From Planctomycetaceae bacterium (GTDB lineage: Bacteria; Planctomycetota; Planctomycetia; Pirellulales; Pirellulaceae): DNA of 5,815 bases. Position 1 is the first letter of the stretch. Each line of letters starts with the position of its first letter. The translations under genes were made by a program, and so were the position numbers. The stretch is from the NCBI GenBank assembly GCA_003455945.1, contig DMPQ01000165.1:13639-19453 (forward strand), in the 5' to 3' direction. Below, one piece after another: positions 1-5,420 of the stretch. The notes beneath the pieces were generated by a model. It was given only the letters and a program-made list of their open reading frames with translations, was not told where the DNA came from and searched no databases.

Positions 1-123
1 CGCGCGGTGACGAGTCTGATCCGCAAGACGTCCGACCTCGAGGATGCCTACAAGGCGCTGACGGTCGTCAACGCCGCCGGGCAGAGCATCAGCGAAGAGC
101 GGCGCATCCGGCTGACCTTCTGA
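1..123 (+). CDS. C-terminal end of an unidentified protein (5' truncated by window)
   Basis: An open frame enters from the left edge in frame 1 and ends at TGA 121-123, giving 40 residues that finish in SEERRIRLTF. The segment is polar and mildly basic, with a probable amphipathic helix (LIRKTSDLEDAYKALTVV). I see no membrane segment or recognisable motif. Codon third positions are mostly G or C, as expected for a real gene here. I do not recognise the family, and too little is present to assign a function. It converges on the kinase gene, whose stop lies 105 bases away. No convincing terminator is visible in that gap. Confidence 0.6.
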   Translation, partial: RAVTSLIRKTSDLEDAYKALTVVNAAGQSISEERRIRLTF

Positions 124-228
124 TCCGAGAGGATGTCCCCCTCGAAGCGCGGCCGCGCGACGGTGCGCATACGCATCGCGAGAGGCGGTCGCAGCCCGGC
201 GAAGATCCGCCTCGCCACTGGATTCCCC

Positions 229-1371
229 TCACGCGCCGATCGCCAGCAGGTCCTCGACCAGCAGGCGGAGTTCGTTGCCGTATTCGCTCGCCAGGTCGCT
301 GCGGATCAGTTGTCGATGAAAGGCGGCGGCTCCCTGTTCGAGCAGGTCGGCCGCTTCGGCGGTCGGGAATCGCAGGTTCTCGTCCGGAGCGACCAGGCGC
401 TGACAGAACCCCATCAGCAGTTCGTTGCAGGCGACTTCGTACGGCACGATGGTCGAGAGGCGATCGGGCAAGCGTCGTTTCGCTTCGATCAGCGTCGGCA
501 GGCTGTCGCTATCGGCGAACAGCGGCCGTCCCGACAGCAGCTCGATCAGGACGTAGCCCAGCGAGGCGAGGTCGCTGCGCGCCGACATCGGTCGTCCTTC
601 GAGCACTTCGACCGCGGCATAGCTGGGGGTGCAGGAGCGTCGCCGCGGCGGCTCCGACAGCTCGATCGCCGATCCGTAGTCGATCAGCTTCACCGCGCCG
701 CTCCGGCGGACCATCACGTTGGCCGGCTTGATGTCTCCGTGCACGATCCCCTCGCGATGCAGCGCCGCCAGTCCCGCCAAGCAGTCACGGACGATGTCGA
801 CCGCCATTCCCGGCTTGAATCGGGAATGGACCCAGCCGGCGGTGAGCACGACTTCGTTCAGTTGCTTCCAGCGGTGCGGCGAGACATGCCCTTGCAGTCG
901 CGCCAACGTCCGCGGGCGAGTCAGCGTGCGCAGATCGAATCCCTCGATCCACTCCATGGCAAGAATGCGGATCCGATGCTTCTCGAGGAAGTTCTGGATC
1001 AGCAGCAGGTTCTCGTGCTGGATGCGAGCGATCCGCCCCGAGACTCGCGCGATCCGTGTCATGTCTTCGCCGTAGGCGGCGGGCGTGGCGTAACGGTCCG
1101 GAGCGAAGATCTTGACGGCGACCGGCAGCGAGAAGCCATCGGCCCCCTTCCGCTCGCTCAGATACACCTCCCCTTGGCCGCCGACTCCCAGCCGGCGCAG
1201 AAAACGCAGGTGGCTCGTCCACGACAGACGCTGCTCGATCAGCATCCGCTCGTAGGCGTCGCTGAGTTCGTTCTCGTGGACCTGAGCCGCCAGCGGCTCG
1301 AAACCGTCCGTGACGTGCAGATCGGTGCGCGTCGTCGGAAAGTCGGGATCCTCGGGGAACTCGGCCGTCAT
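229..1371 (-). CDS. Soluble serine/threonine protein kinase (non-RD, HGD catalytic loop)
   Basis: A 380-residue Hanks-type kinase that transfers phosphate from ATP to Ser/Thr of an unknown target. Visible motifs in order: glycine loop GVGGQGEVY (62-70), ATP-anchoring Lys87 in VAVK, HENLL (119-123), catalytic loop HGDIKPAN (211-218) with Asp213 and Asn218, metal-binding DYG (231-233) in place of DFG, AVE (253-255) in place of APE, Asp267 in SDLASLGYVLIELLSG, and subdomain XI Arg334. HGD instead of HRD makes it a non-RD kinase, so activation-loop phosphorylation is probably not needed. About 30 extra residues (roughly 155-187) lie between the hinge (MEWIEGFDL) and helix E. No acidic residue sits at the usual alpha-C spacing before HEN; the nearest are E102/D103. 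There is no signal peptide, membrane segment or extracellular sensor, so it should be cytoplasmic. ATG 1371 follows a pyrimidine-rich leader without a Shine-Dalgarno sequence. It lies 102 bases after the dehydrogenase stop on the same strand and is possibly co-transcribed. The insert resembles a planctomycete kinase type I recall, but this was not checked. Confidence 0.92.
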   Translation of the reverse strand: MTAEFPEDPDFPTTRTDLHVTDGFEPLAAQVHENELSDAYERMLIEQRLSWTSHLRFLRRLGVGGQGEVYLSERKGADGFSLPVAVKIFAPDRYATPAAYGEDMTRIARVSGRIARIQHENLLLIQNFLEKHRIRILAMEWIEGFDLRTLTRPRTLARLQGHVSPHRWKQLNEVVLTAGWVHSRFKPGMAVDIVRDCLAGLAALHREGIVHGDIKPANVMVRRSGAVKLIDYGSAIELSEPPRRRSCTPSYAAVEVLEGRPMSARSDLASLGYVLIELLSGRPLFADSDSLPTLIEAKRRLPDRLSTIVPYEVACNELLMGFCQRLVAPDENLRFPTAEAADLLEQGAAAFHRQLIRSDLASEYGNELRLLVEDLLAIGA

Positions 1372-1388
1372 GTTGCCCGGTGGTGGCG

Positions 1389-1446
1389 AGGGGGAAGGGG
1401 AGGGGAGTGCAATCGTTCGGGGGCCGAGCCGCGCGGCGAGCGGGGG
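1389..1446 (+). other. G-run cluster in the leader of the kinase gene
   Basis: Five G-runs occur on the plus strand: G5 at 1390-1394, G4 at 1397-1400, G4 at 1402-1405, G5 at 1419-1423 and G5 at 1442-1446. The first three are separated by only one or two bases, and the fourth by about 13, so this is a borderline quadruplex candidate. The minus-strand transcript here would be pyrimidine-rich and would lead straight to the kinase ATG. That explains why no Shine-Dalgarno sequence is found. Any regulatory effect is inference. Confidence 0.35.
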
Positions 1447-1456
1447 AACCGCCGCG
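1432..1456 (-). other. Inverted repeat just downstream of the dehydrogenase gene
   Basis: CGCGGCG (1432-1438) pairs perfectly with CGCCGCG (1450-1456) across an 11-base loop. Read on the minus strand, it starts about 17 bases after the dehydrogenase stop. No T-tract follows, only a pyrimidine-rich stretch, so it is not a standard intrinsic terminator. It could attenuate or separate dehydrogenase and kinase expression. In DNA this GC-rich, a 7-base stem can also arise by chance. Confidence 0.25.
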
Positions 1457-1473
1457 ACCGACTCGCGTTCCGG

Positions 1474-2490
1474 TCAGCCGAAGTGCCGATCGTATTCTTC
1501 GCGCAGCGCCGCAAGCGAGCGTGCGCGCACGCTCGGCTCGGGAAATCCGAGTCGCTTGTCGACGCGATTGAGCAGCGGTTTGCCTTGTCGGCGACGGACC
1601 AGATTGACACAGAAAAGTTTGGTCGAGTCGTCGACTCGCGATCGCGACTGGGCGCCGACATGCGGCGTGATCAGGACGTTCGGCAACTCCCACAGGCGAC
1701 TGGTCGTCGGCAGCGGTTCGATCTCGGTCACGTCCAAACCGGCTCCGGCCAGGTGCCCCGACTCCAGGCGCTCGATCAGCGCCGCTTCGTCGACGACCGG
1801 GCCGCGCGCCACGTTGATCAGGACCGCTCCGCGTCGCATCCGATCCAGTCGTGCTCCGTCCAACAGATGATGCGTGTGTTCGTTCAGCGGCACGCCGAGA
1901 ATCACCAGATCCGACTGGGCCAGCAGGTCGTCCAGGCGATCGATCCCCCACAGCGATTCGACGAAAGCCGGACGCTCTTCCGGGAACCAGTCGACGGCGA
2001 GCATCCGATTCCCGAGCGGCGCCAGCAGCTCTGCGATCCGCCGCCCGTTTCCGCCGAGTCCGACGATGCCGATCGTCTTGCCGTGCACGTCCCAGGTCGG
2101 TCGCCGTTCGAACTCACGACGATGTTGCTGATCCAGGAAGACCTGCAGACGGCGATACAGTCCGAAGATCAAGGCGAGCGTCTGTTCGGCGACCTGGTCG
2201 GCGAACAGCCCCGAAGCGCTCGAGACGACGATCTCGGAATCGATCACCGCCGGAACCAGGCAATGGTCCAGGCCTGCCGCCGACGACTGGATCCACTCCA
2301 GACGGCCGCGCGAGACGACCTCGTCCCACGGCACCGGCACCTTGGCGTGCCCGCAGAAAAGATCGGCATCGAACAGCGCCTCGGCGATCCGCTCCTGCCC
2401 CGCATCGACGATCTCGTCGCCGGGCGCGGCTCGGCGAATCATGTCGATATGCCGGCCTTCGACCGGGTAGCAGAGAACGATTCGGGACAT
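1474..2490 (-). CDS. D-2-hydroxyacid dehydrogenase, NAD-dependent
   Basis: A 338-residue cytoplasmic oxidoreductase of the D-isomer-specific 2-hydroxyacid dehydrogenase family, which interconverts 2-keto acids and D-2-hydroxy acids with NAD(H). The N-terminal substrate-side segment (about 1-100) contains SSAAGLDH (69-76). The Rossmann nucleotide loop is GLGGNG (144-149). Asp167 at the end of the second strand favours NAD over NADP. The catalytic triad is intact: Arg229 in NVARGPVVDE, Glu258 in EIEPLP and His277 in TPHVGAQS. Length is normal for the family. The substrate cannot be read from the sequence; glyoxylate/hydroxypyruvate, phosphoglycerate-like and lactate-type members share these motifs, but there is no C-terminal ACT domain as in long SerA. 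The start at 2490 is the natural family start (MSRIVLCYPV) and lacks a clear Shine-Dalgarno sequence. A candidate promoter lies 40-67 bases upstream, and the kinase gene follows on the same strand. Confidence 0.93.
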   Translation of the reverse strand: MSRIVLCYPVEGRHIDMIRRAAPGDEIVDAGQERIAEALFDADLFCGHAKVPVPWDEVVSRGRLEWIQSSAAGLDHCLVPAVIDSEIVVSSASGLFADQVAEQTLALIFGLYRRLQVFLDQQHRREFERRPTWDVHGKTIGIVGLGGNGRRIAELLAPLGNRMLAVDWFPEERPAFVESLWGIDRLDDLLAQSDLVILGVPLNEHTHHLLDGARLDRMRRGAVLINVARGPVVDEAALIERLESGHLAGAGLDVTEIEPLPTTSRLWELPNVLITPHVGAQSRSRVDDSTKLFCVNLVRRRQGKPLLNRVDKRLGFPEPSVRARSLAALREEYDRHFG

Positions 2491-2493
2491 GGG

Positions 2494-2504
2494 GGAACGG
2501 TTCC
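2494..2504. repeat. Short palindrome GGAAC-G-GTTCC in the dehydrogenase 5' leader
   Basis: A perfect 5-base inverted repeat around one central base ends 4 bases before the dehydrogenase ATG. It also lies between the predicted transcription start and the ribosome-binding area. That placement would suit a small operator or a leader hairpin, but the arms are short and chance is a fair explanation. Confidence 0.25.
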
Positions 2505-2529
2505 GTGAGCAGGGTGGTGAGCGACCCCC

Positions 2530-2557
2530 AGAATAACCGAATCCCGGCCGATGTCAG
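2530..2557 (-). promoter_or_regulatory. Candidate sigma-70-type promoter for the dehydrogenase gene
   Basis: On the minus strand CTGACA (2557-2552; five of six match TTGACA) is followed by a 16-base spacer and TATTCT (2535-2530; four of six match TATAAT). The predicted transcription start near 2523 gives a leader of about 33 bases to the ATG at 2490. The spacing and the -35 match are good for such GC-rich DNA. No experimental support is available. Confidence 0.45.
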
Positions 2558-2623
2558 CCTCGTCCCCCTCGCTCCCGAAACGCGATGCCTGATCCCTGAG
2601 GTGTCGGCAGTGCGAGGTCGGAA

Positions 2624-2656
2624 GAGCCGCTCGGCGAACCGCCTTCCCGGCGGCTC
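2624..2656. repeat. Inverted repeat upstream of the mazG-like operon
   Basis: GAGCCGC (2624-2630) pairs with GCGGCTC (2650-2656). A competing inner hairpin, CCGCC (2639-2643) with GGCGG (2649-2653), shares part of the right arm. The structure ends just before the candidate -35 of the plus-strand operon, where GATTCC is directly repeated (2661-2672). It could be a regulator site. No gene upstream on the plus strand would need it as a terminator. Confidence 0.3.
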
Positions 2657-2657
2657 C

Positions 2658-2686
2658 TTCGATTCCGATTCCCGCGGCGTTAGACT
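2658..2686 (+). promoter_or_regulatory. Weak candidate promoter for the mazG-queD-methyltransferase operon
   Basis: TAGACT (2681-2686) matches four of six -10 positions and is followed by a G-run. TTCGAT (2658-2663) stands 17 bases upstream as a poor -35. A start near 2693 would give a leader of about 24 bases. It is the only AT-containing hexamer pair at sensible distance from the first gene, and the assignment is tentative. Confidence 0.3.
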
Positions 2687-2706
2687 GGGGCGCACCGCGA
2701 GCCGAC

Positions 2707-2711
2707 GGAAG
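2707..2711 (+). promoter_or_regulatory. Ribosome binding site GGAAG deciding the mazG-like start
   Basis: GGAAG ends 5 bases before ATG 2717. An in-frame GTG at 2711 overlaps this element and so has no room for its own ribosome site. The ATG is therefore preferred as the start. Confidence 0.5.
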
Positions 2712-2716
2712 TGCCG

Positions 2717-3085
2717 ATGTCCCTCACCCTGGCCGAAGCTCAGTCGCAGGTCGACGCCTGGATCCGCTCGATCGGCGTCCGCTATTTCTCGGAGCTGACC
2801 AACCTGGCTCAGCTCGTCGAGGAGGTGGGGGAGTTGGCTCGCGTCGTGTCGCGCACGTACGGCGAGCAGAGCTTCAAGCCGGGAGAGTCGGCGGAGTTGT
2901 CGGACGAGCTGGCGGACGTCCTCTTCGTCCTGATCTGTCTGGCCAATCAGACCGGAGTCGATCTGACCGACGCGCTGCGGCGCAACTTGGACAAGAAGAC
3001 GCAGCGCGACGCCCTGCGGCACCGGAACAATCCCAAACTCGCCGCGGAGACGCCGAAGTCGCCGCGCGATTCCGCGGAGCGATGA
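2717..3085 (+). CDS. MazG-like nucleotide pyrophosphohydrolase (YpjD type)
   Basis: A 122-residue all-alpha MazG-superfamily protein. Members hydrolyse nucleoside triphosphates to monophosphate and pyrophosphate, often as house-cleaning of non-canonical nucleotides. The Mg-binding signature is complete: EEVGE (E35, E36, E39), then DELAD (E64, D67) on the next helix. The segments ELADVLFVLICLAN (64-77) and KKTQRD resemble single-domain YpjD-type MazG proteins. The length fits that subtype, not the two-domain E. coli MazG. The polar tail after about residue 105 is poorly conserved in character. It is the first gene of a tight plus-strand operon, ending 7 bases before queD. The preferred substrate cannot be inferred. 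Whether it serves the pterin/deazaguanine neighbour, for example by acting on a GTP-derived triphosphate, is speculation. Confidence 0.9.
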   Translation: MSLTLAEAQSQVDAWIRSIGVRYFSELTNLAQLVEEVGELARVVSRTYGEQSFKPGESAELSDELADVLFVLICLANQTGVDLTDALRRNLDKKTQRDALRHRNNPKLAAETPKSPRDSAER

Positions 3086-3092
3086 GCCAACG

Positions 3093-3578
3093 ATGCCACT
3101 GACCCTGATGCGACGAATCCGCTTCTGCGCCGGCCATCGACTGTATCGCCACGGCGGCAAGTGCGAGTTCTTCCACGGCCACAACTACGTCGTCGACTTT
3201 CACGTGACGGCCGACGAGGTCGATTCGGTCGGACGTCTGGTCGATTTCGCCGAGCTGAAGCGCGCCTTCAAGGGATGGATCGACGAGCACTGGGATCACG
3301 GCTTTCTGCTCGCCGCCGATGATCTGAACGGTCTGGATGCGATCCGGCGCGTGGAGCCGTGTCGCTACTACATCCTGCCGAGCAACCCGACCGCCGAGAA
3401 CATGGCGCGTCATCTGCTCGACGAGATCGCTCCGAAGCTCCTCGAACCGTTCGCCGATGCCGGCGTGCGCGCCACGAAGGTGGTCGTCTGGGAGACCGAG
3501 GATTCGTATGCCGAAGCCTCGGTCGCGACCGACGCGCCGCATCCGTCCAGAAGCGAGGGGTTCGAGGTCGGTCGATGA
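3093..3578 (+). CDS. queD: 6-carboxytetrahydropterin synthase QueD / PTPS family
   Basis: A 161-residue protein of the 6-pyruvoyltetrahydropterin synthase family. QueD converts 7,8-dihydroneopterin triphosphate to 6-carboxy-5,6,7,8-tetrahydropterin, the committed step toward preQ0 and queuosine. Zinc ligands are His15 (FCAGHRL), His28 and His30 (HGHNY). The nucleophile Cys24 is in the CxxxHGH arrangement typical of QueD, not the Glu-type PTPS-III. Other active-site residues are Asp68/His69 (WDHGFLL) and Glu134 (VWETEDSYAE). VDFAELK (50-56) and NPTAENMA (98-105) are also conserved. It is longer than the roughly 120-residue E. coli enzyme because of a loop after DHGFLL (about 72-95) and a polar tail of about 17 residues. 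An AGGA/GGAG-like element lies 13 bases before the ATG, so translation may be coupled to the gene 7 bases upstream. No queC, queE or queF is visible nearby. A role in another pterin pathway remains possible. Confidence 0.9.
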   Translation: MPLTLMRRIRFCAGHRLYRHGGKCEFFHGHNYVVDFHVTADEVDSVGRLVDFAELKRAFKGWIDEHWDHGFLLAADDLNGLDAIRRVEPCRYYILPSNPTAENMARHLLDEIAPKLLEPFADAGVRATKVVVWETEDSYAEASVATDAPHPSRSEGFEVGR

Positions 3579-4360
3579 GCGGGGGCGATCGAGAGGTCGC
3601 CGAGCCGAACTCGAACGCTGTCGACGAAACCGCCCGTGACGATCGAGGCTGGAATCGCTACGGCGCTGCGGTACTCGCCGTCTACGATTTCTGGGTCCAC
3701 GCTCTTTCGGATCGCTACCTGTGGCGCTGCCCGGTCGAGCGACTCGATCGCCTGTACGACGACCATCTGCGCGCCGAGCATCTCGAGATCGGCGTCGGCA
3801 CCGGACGGCTGCTGTCTCGCGCGATCGATCGCGCTCCCTCGTCGACGACACCGTCGTCGCCGCAGCATCGCGCCATCACGTTGGTCGATGCGAACGAACG
3901 CTGCTTGGCCGCGGCGGCGGCGGCTCTCGCTCGAACACGCGTCTCCGACTCTGCTCCCGTAGTCCGCTGCGAACGCCGCGATCTGCGCGACGCCGACGAA
4001 CCGACTCCGGCACGCGCGTACGACTCCGCCGCGCTCGTCTATCTGCTGCACTGCATCCCGGGCCAGGCGGGGAAGCGACAGGCGATTCGGTTCGCCGCCG
4101 ATCGACTCCGCTCCGACGGCGTCTGTTTCGGTGCGACGCTCGTCGGACGACCTCCCGCCGGCGGTTTGGCCGGCCGACTCGAACGACATTATCGTCGCGT
4201 CGGCTTCTTCGCGAATGCGGACGACGATCGGGCGAGCCTCGAGCAGTGGCTCGACGAAGCGTTCGGCGACGTCACGATCGAAGCGATCGGTCGCGCGTTG
4301 CTCTTCGTGGCGCGAGCCCCGCGACCGTCGACGACGAGCCGTCAGACAAGCGGGCGCTGA
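3575..4360 (+). CDS. Class I SAM-dependent methyltransferase, substrate unknown
   Basis: A 261-residue Rossmann-fold methyltransferase. The start ATG 3575 overlaps the queD stop (ATGA) and has GAGGT (3564-3568) 6 bases upstream. The frame stays open further 5' to 3359, but those codons lie inside queD and encode no methyltransferase sequence. Visible elements: YDFWVHALSDRYLWRCPVERL (about 37-57), motif I LEIGVGTG (70-77) for SAM binding, acidic Asp105 in LVDAN ending strand 2, RRDLRDAD (134-141), and YDSAALVYLLHCIPG (149-163) as motif IV region. The segment with WRCP ahead of motif I is typical of small-molecule-type class I methyltransferases I recall from actinobacteria and other secondary-metabolite producers, but I cannot name the substrate. 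A Ser/Thr/Pro-rich loop (88-97) sits before strand 2, and a poly-Ala helix (112-117) is encoded by a GCG run. The tail after about 247 is polar and probably disordered. CGATCG occurs nine times inside this gene. Confidence 0.87.
   Translation: MSGGDREVAEPNSNAVDETARDDRGWNRYGAAVLAVYDFWVHALSDRYLWRCPVERLDRLYDDHLRAEHLEIGVGTGRLLSRAIDRAPSSTTPSSPQHRAITLVDANERCLAAAAAALARTRVSDSAPVVRCERRDLRDADEPTPARAYDSAALVYLLHCIPGQAGKRQAIRFAADRLRSDGVCFGATLVGRPPAGGLAGRLERHYRRVGFFANADDDRASLEQWLDEAFGDVTIEAIGRALLFVARAPRPSTTSRQTSGR
3586..4289. repeat. Dense set of CGATCG palindromes within the methyltransferase gene
   Basis: Nine CGATCG hexamers lie at 3586, 3640, 3745, 3822, 3826 (overlapping the previous one), 4099, 4225, 4275 and 4284 (first base given). 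From base composition alone, less than one would be expected in this length. They fall in different codon phases, so a single favoured codon pair does not explain them. They are scattered, not tandem, and resemble a highly iterated palindrome more than a structural repeat. Confidence 0.6.
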
Positions 4361-4391
4361 TGCTGCGATCTGCCGCCGCTCGAGCGCGCGA

Positions 4392-5420
4392 TCACTGCGC
4401 GACCGAACGCATCCCGTTGGGGCCGCCAGCGATCGGCTGGTCGGACGGCAGCGGCCAACTCGCGACCAGAAAGCCCTTCTCGTGCAGCCACGTTTCCAGC
4501 TGCAGGTACTGATCGTAGCTGTCGGGATAGACCCAGACGGTCACGGTGGTCGAGCTGGTATCGAGAGGGGCGAGACGACGTTGCAGATCGGAGTTCGGAT
4601 CGCCCAGAGCGACCCCGAGTTCCTCGCCGAGAATCGGGCGGGTCGGCAGCAGGACGAAGCCGACGAACTGCGGGACCTGGCGGCGGATCGGTCCGAGATC
4701 GGTGCGGACCGTCTGTTCTTCGATCCGGATCGCGTACTGCAGGCGAAACTCCTCGATCGGTCCGACCGTCTCGGTCGTTTCCGCGACCGAGCCGAGCTTC
4801 TCGATCTGGAATCGGAACGTCTCGGTCATCCGGTCGACGAGCGCTTCCATCGGGACATGAACGATCCGGCCGTCCTTGACCCGAAAGTGAATCTCGTCGT
4901 TGAACACGGTGCGCGCCAGCGGCGTCGCGTGGTGTTCGAGCACTCGCGTCTCGACCGGAGTCGATTCGAGATCGAATCGCATCCTCTCGAGTTCCTGCAG
5001 TCGTCGTTGCAGCGACGTCGTCTCGGCGAGCTGCGTCGCAGCGGCAGCTCGCTCCTGATCGGCCGCCGACAGCCGCGACGCGATCTCCTGTTCGGCGAGC
5101 ACGACCAGTTGCTGCAGTCGATCCCGCTCGGCCGACGCGATCTCGGCGAGCGCCGTCTCCTGTTTCAGTCGCGCCTGAAGTTCGGCGTTGTCCCGATCGA
5201 GCGAATCGGCAGTGCGCCGCCGGCCGGCGAGCGTCTGGCGCTTCGCTTCGAGCTGCGCTTCCGCCTGCTCCAGGTCGGTATCGGCCGAGGCGATCTGCTG
5301 TCCGGCCTGAGTGCCGACGAGCACGACGAGGATGATCAGAATGCCGACCAGATTCGCCACAACGTCCAGGAACGAATCGTGACCGAGACTGTCGGTCGAG
5401 TCGGACCTCACGCGTCTCAT
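4392..5420 (-). CDS. ExbD/TolR-like single-TM protein with coiled coil and C-terminal alpha/beta domain
   Basis: A 342-residue inner-membrane protein. The short N-terminal stretch before the helix is basic (MRRVR). One hydrophobic helix (about 17-37) begins DSFLDVVANLVG and contains Asp19. It resembles the proton-path Asp-Val start of ExbD/TolR/MotB-type helices. A long Ala/Gln/Glu/Arg-rich coiled coil follows (about 44-150), then a mixed alpha/beta domain (about 172-325) and a short tail. This suggests an anchor that couples ion flow in a partner channel to a periplasmic domain, as known for ExbBD, TolQR and MotAB; the role here is inference. The start ATG 5420 overlaps the upstream gene's stop as ATGA and has a strong GGAGGTG 5 bases upstream. 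The open frame extends to 5555, but the extra N-terminal residues are Arg-rich shadow sequence. The C-terminal domain resembles the neighbour's. No ExbB/TolQ gene is visible, and one may lie beyond the right edge. The stop lies 31 bases from the convergent methyltransferase stop. Confidence 0.8.
   Translation of the reverse strand: MRRVRSDSTDSLGHDSFLDVVANLVGILIILVVLVGTQAGQQIASADTDLEQAEAQLEAKRQTLAGRRRTADSLDRDNAELQARLKQETALAEIASAERDRLQQLVVLAEQEIASRLSAADQERAAAATQLAETTSLQRRLQELERMRFDLESTPVETRVLEHHATPLARTVFNDEIHFRVKDGRIVHVPMEALVDRMTETFRFQIEKLGSVAETTETVGPIEEFRLQYAIRIEEQTVRTDLGPIRRQVPQFVGFVLLPTRPILGEELGVALGDPNSDLQRRLAPLDTSSTTVTVWVYPDSYDQYLQLETWLHEKGFLVASWPLPSDQPIAGGPNGMRSVAQ

Noticed and set aside
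147..158. A 12-base perfect palindrome, GCGCGGCCGCGC, in the convergent gap after the first gene
   Set aside because: It has no loop and no following T-tract, so it does not look like a terminator. In DNA this rich in GC such a site is likely chance.
133..2508. A 791-codon open frame on the plus strand across the kinase and dehydrogenase genes
   Set aside because: It lies exactly opposite two convincing minus-strand genes with intact catalytic motifs. Its translation is Arg/Gln/Asp-rich with no domain. Both sense genes share one codon phase, and GC-rich codon use leaves the antisense frame without stops.
3359..3574. A 5' extension of the methyltransferase frame inside queD
   Set aside because: The extra 72 codons overlap a well-supported QueD end and have no methyltransferase character. 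ATG 3575 has a ribosome site and the usual ATGA overlap.
4361..4391. A search for a bidirectional terminator between the convergent methyltransferase and ExbD-like genes
   Set aside because: The 31-base gap has no stable stem followed by T-runs on either strand.
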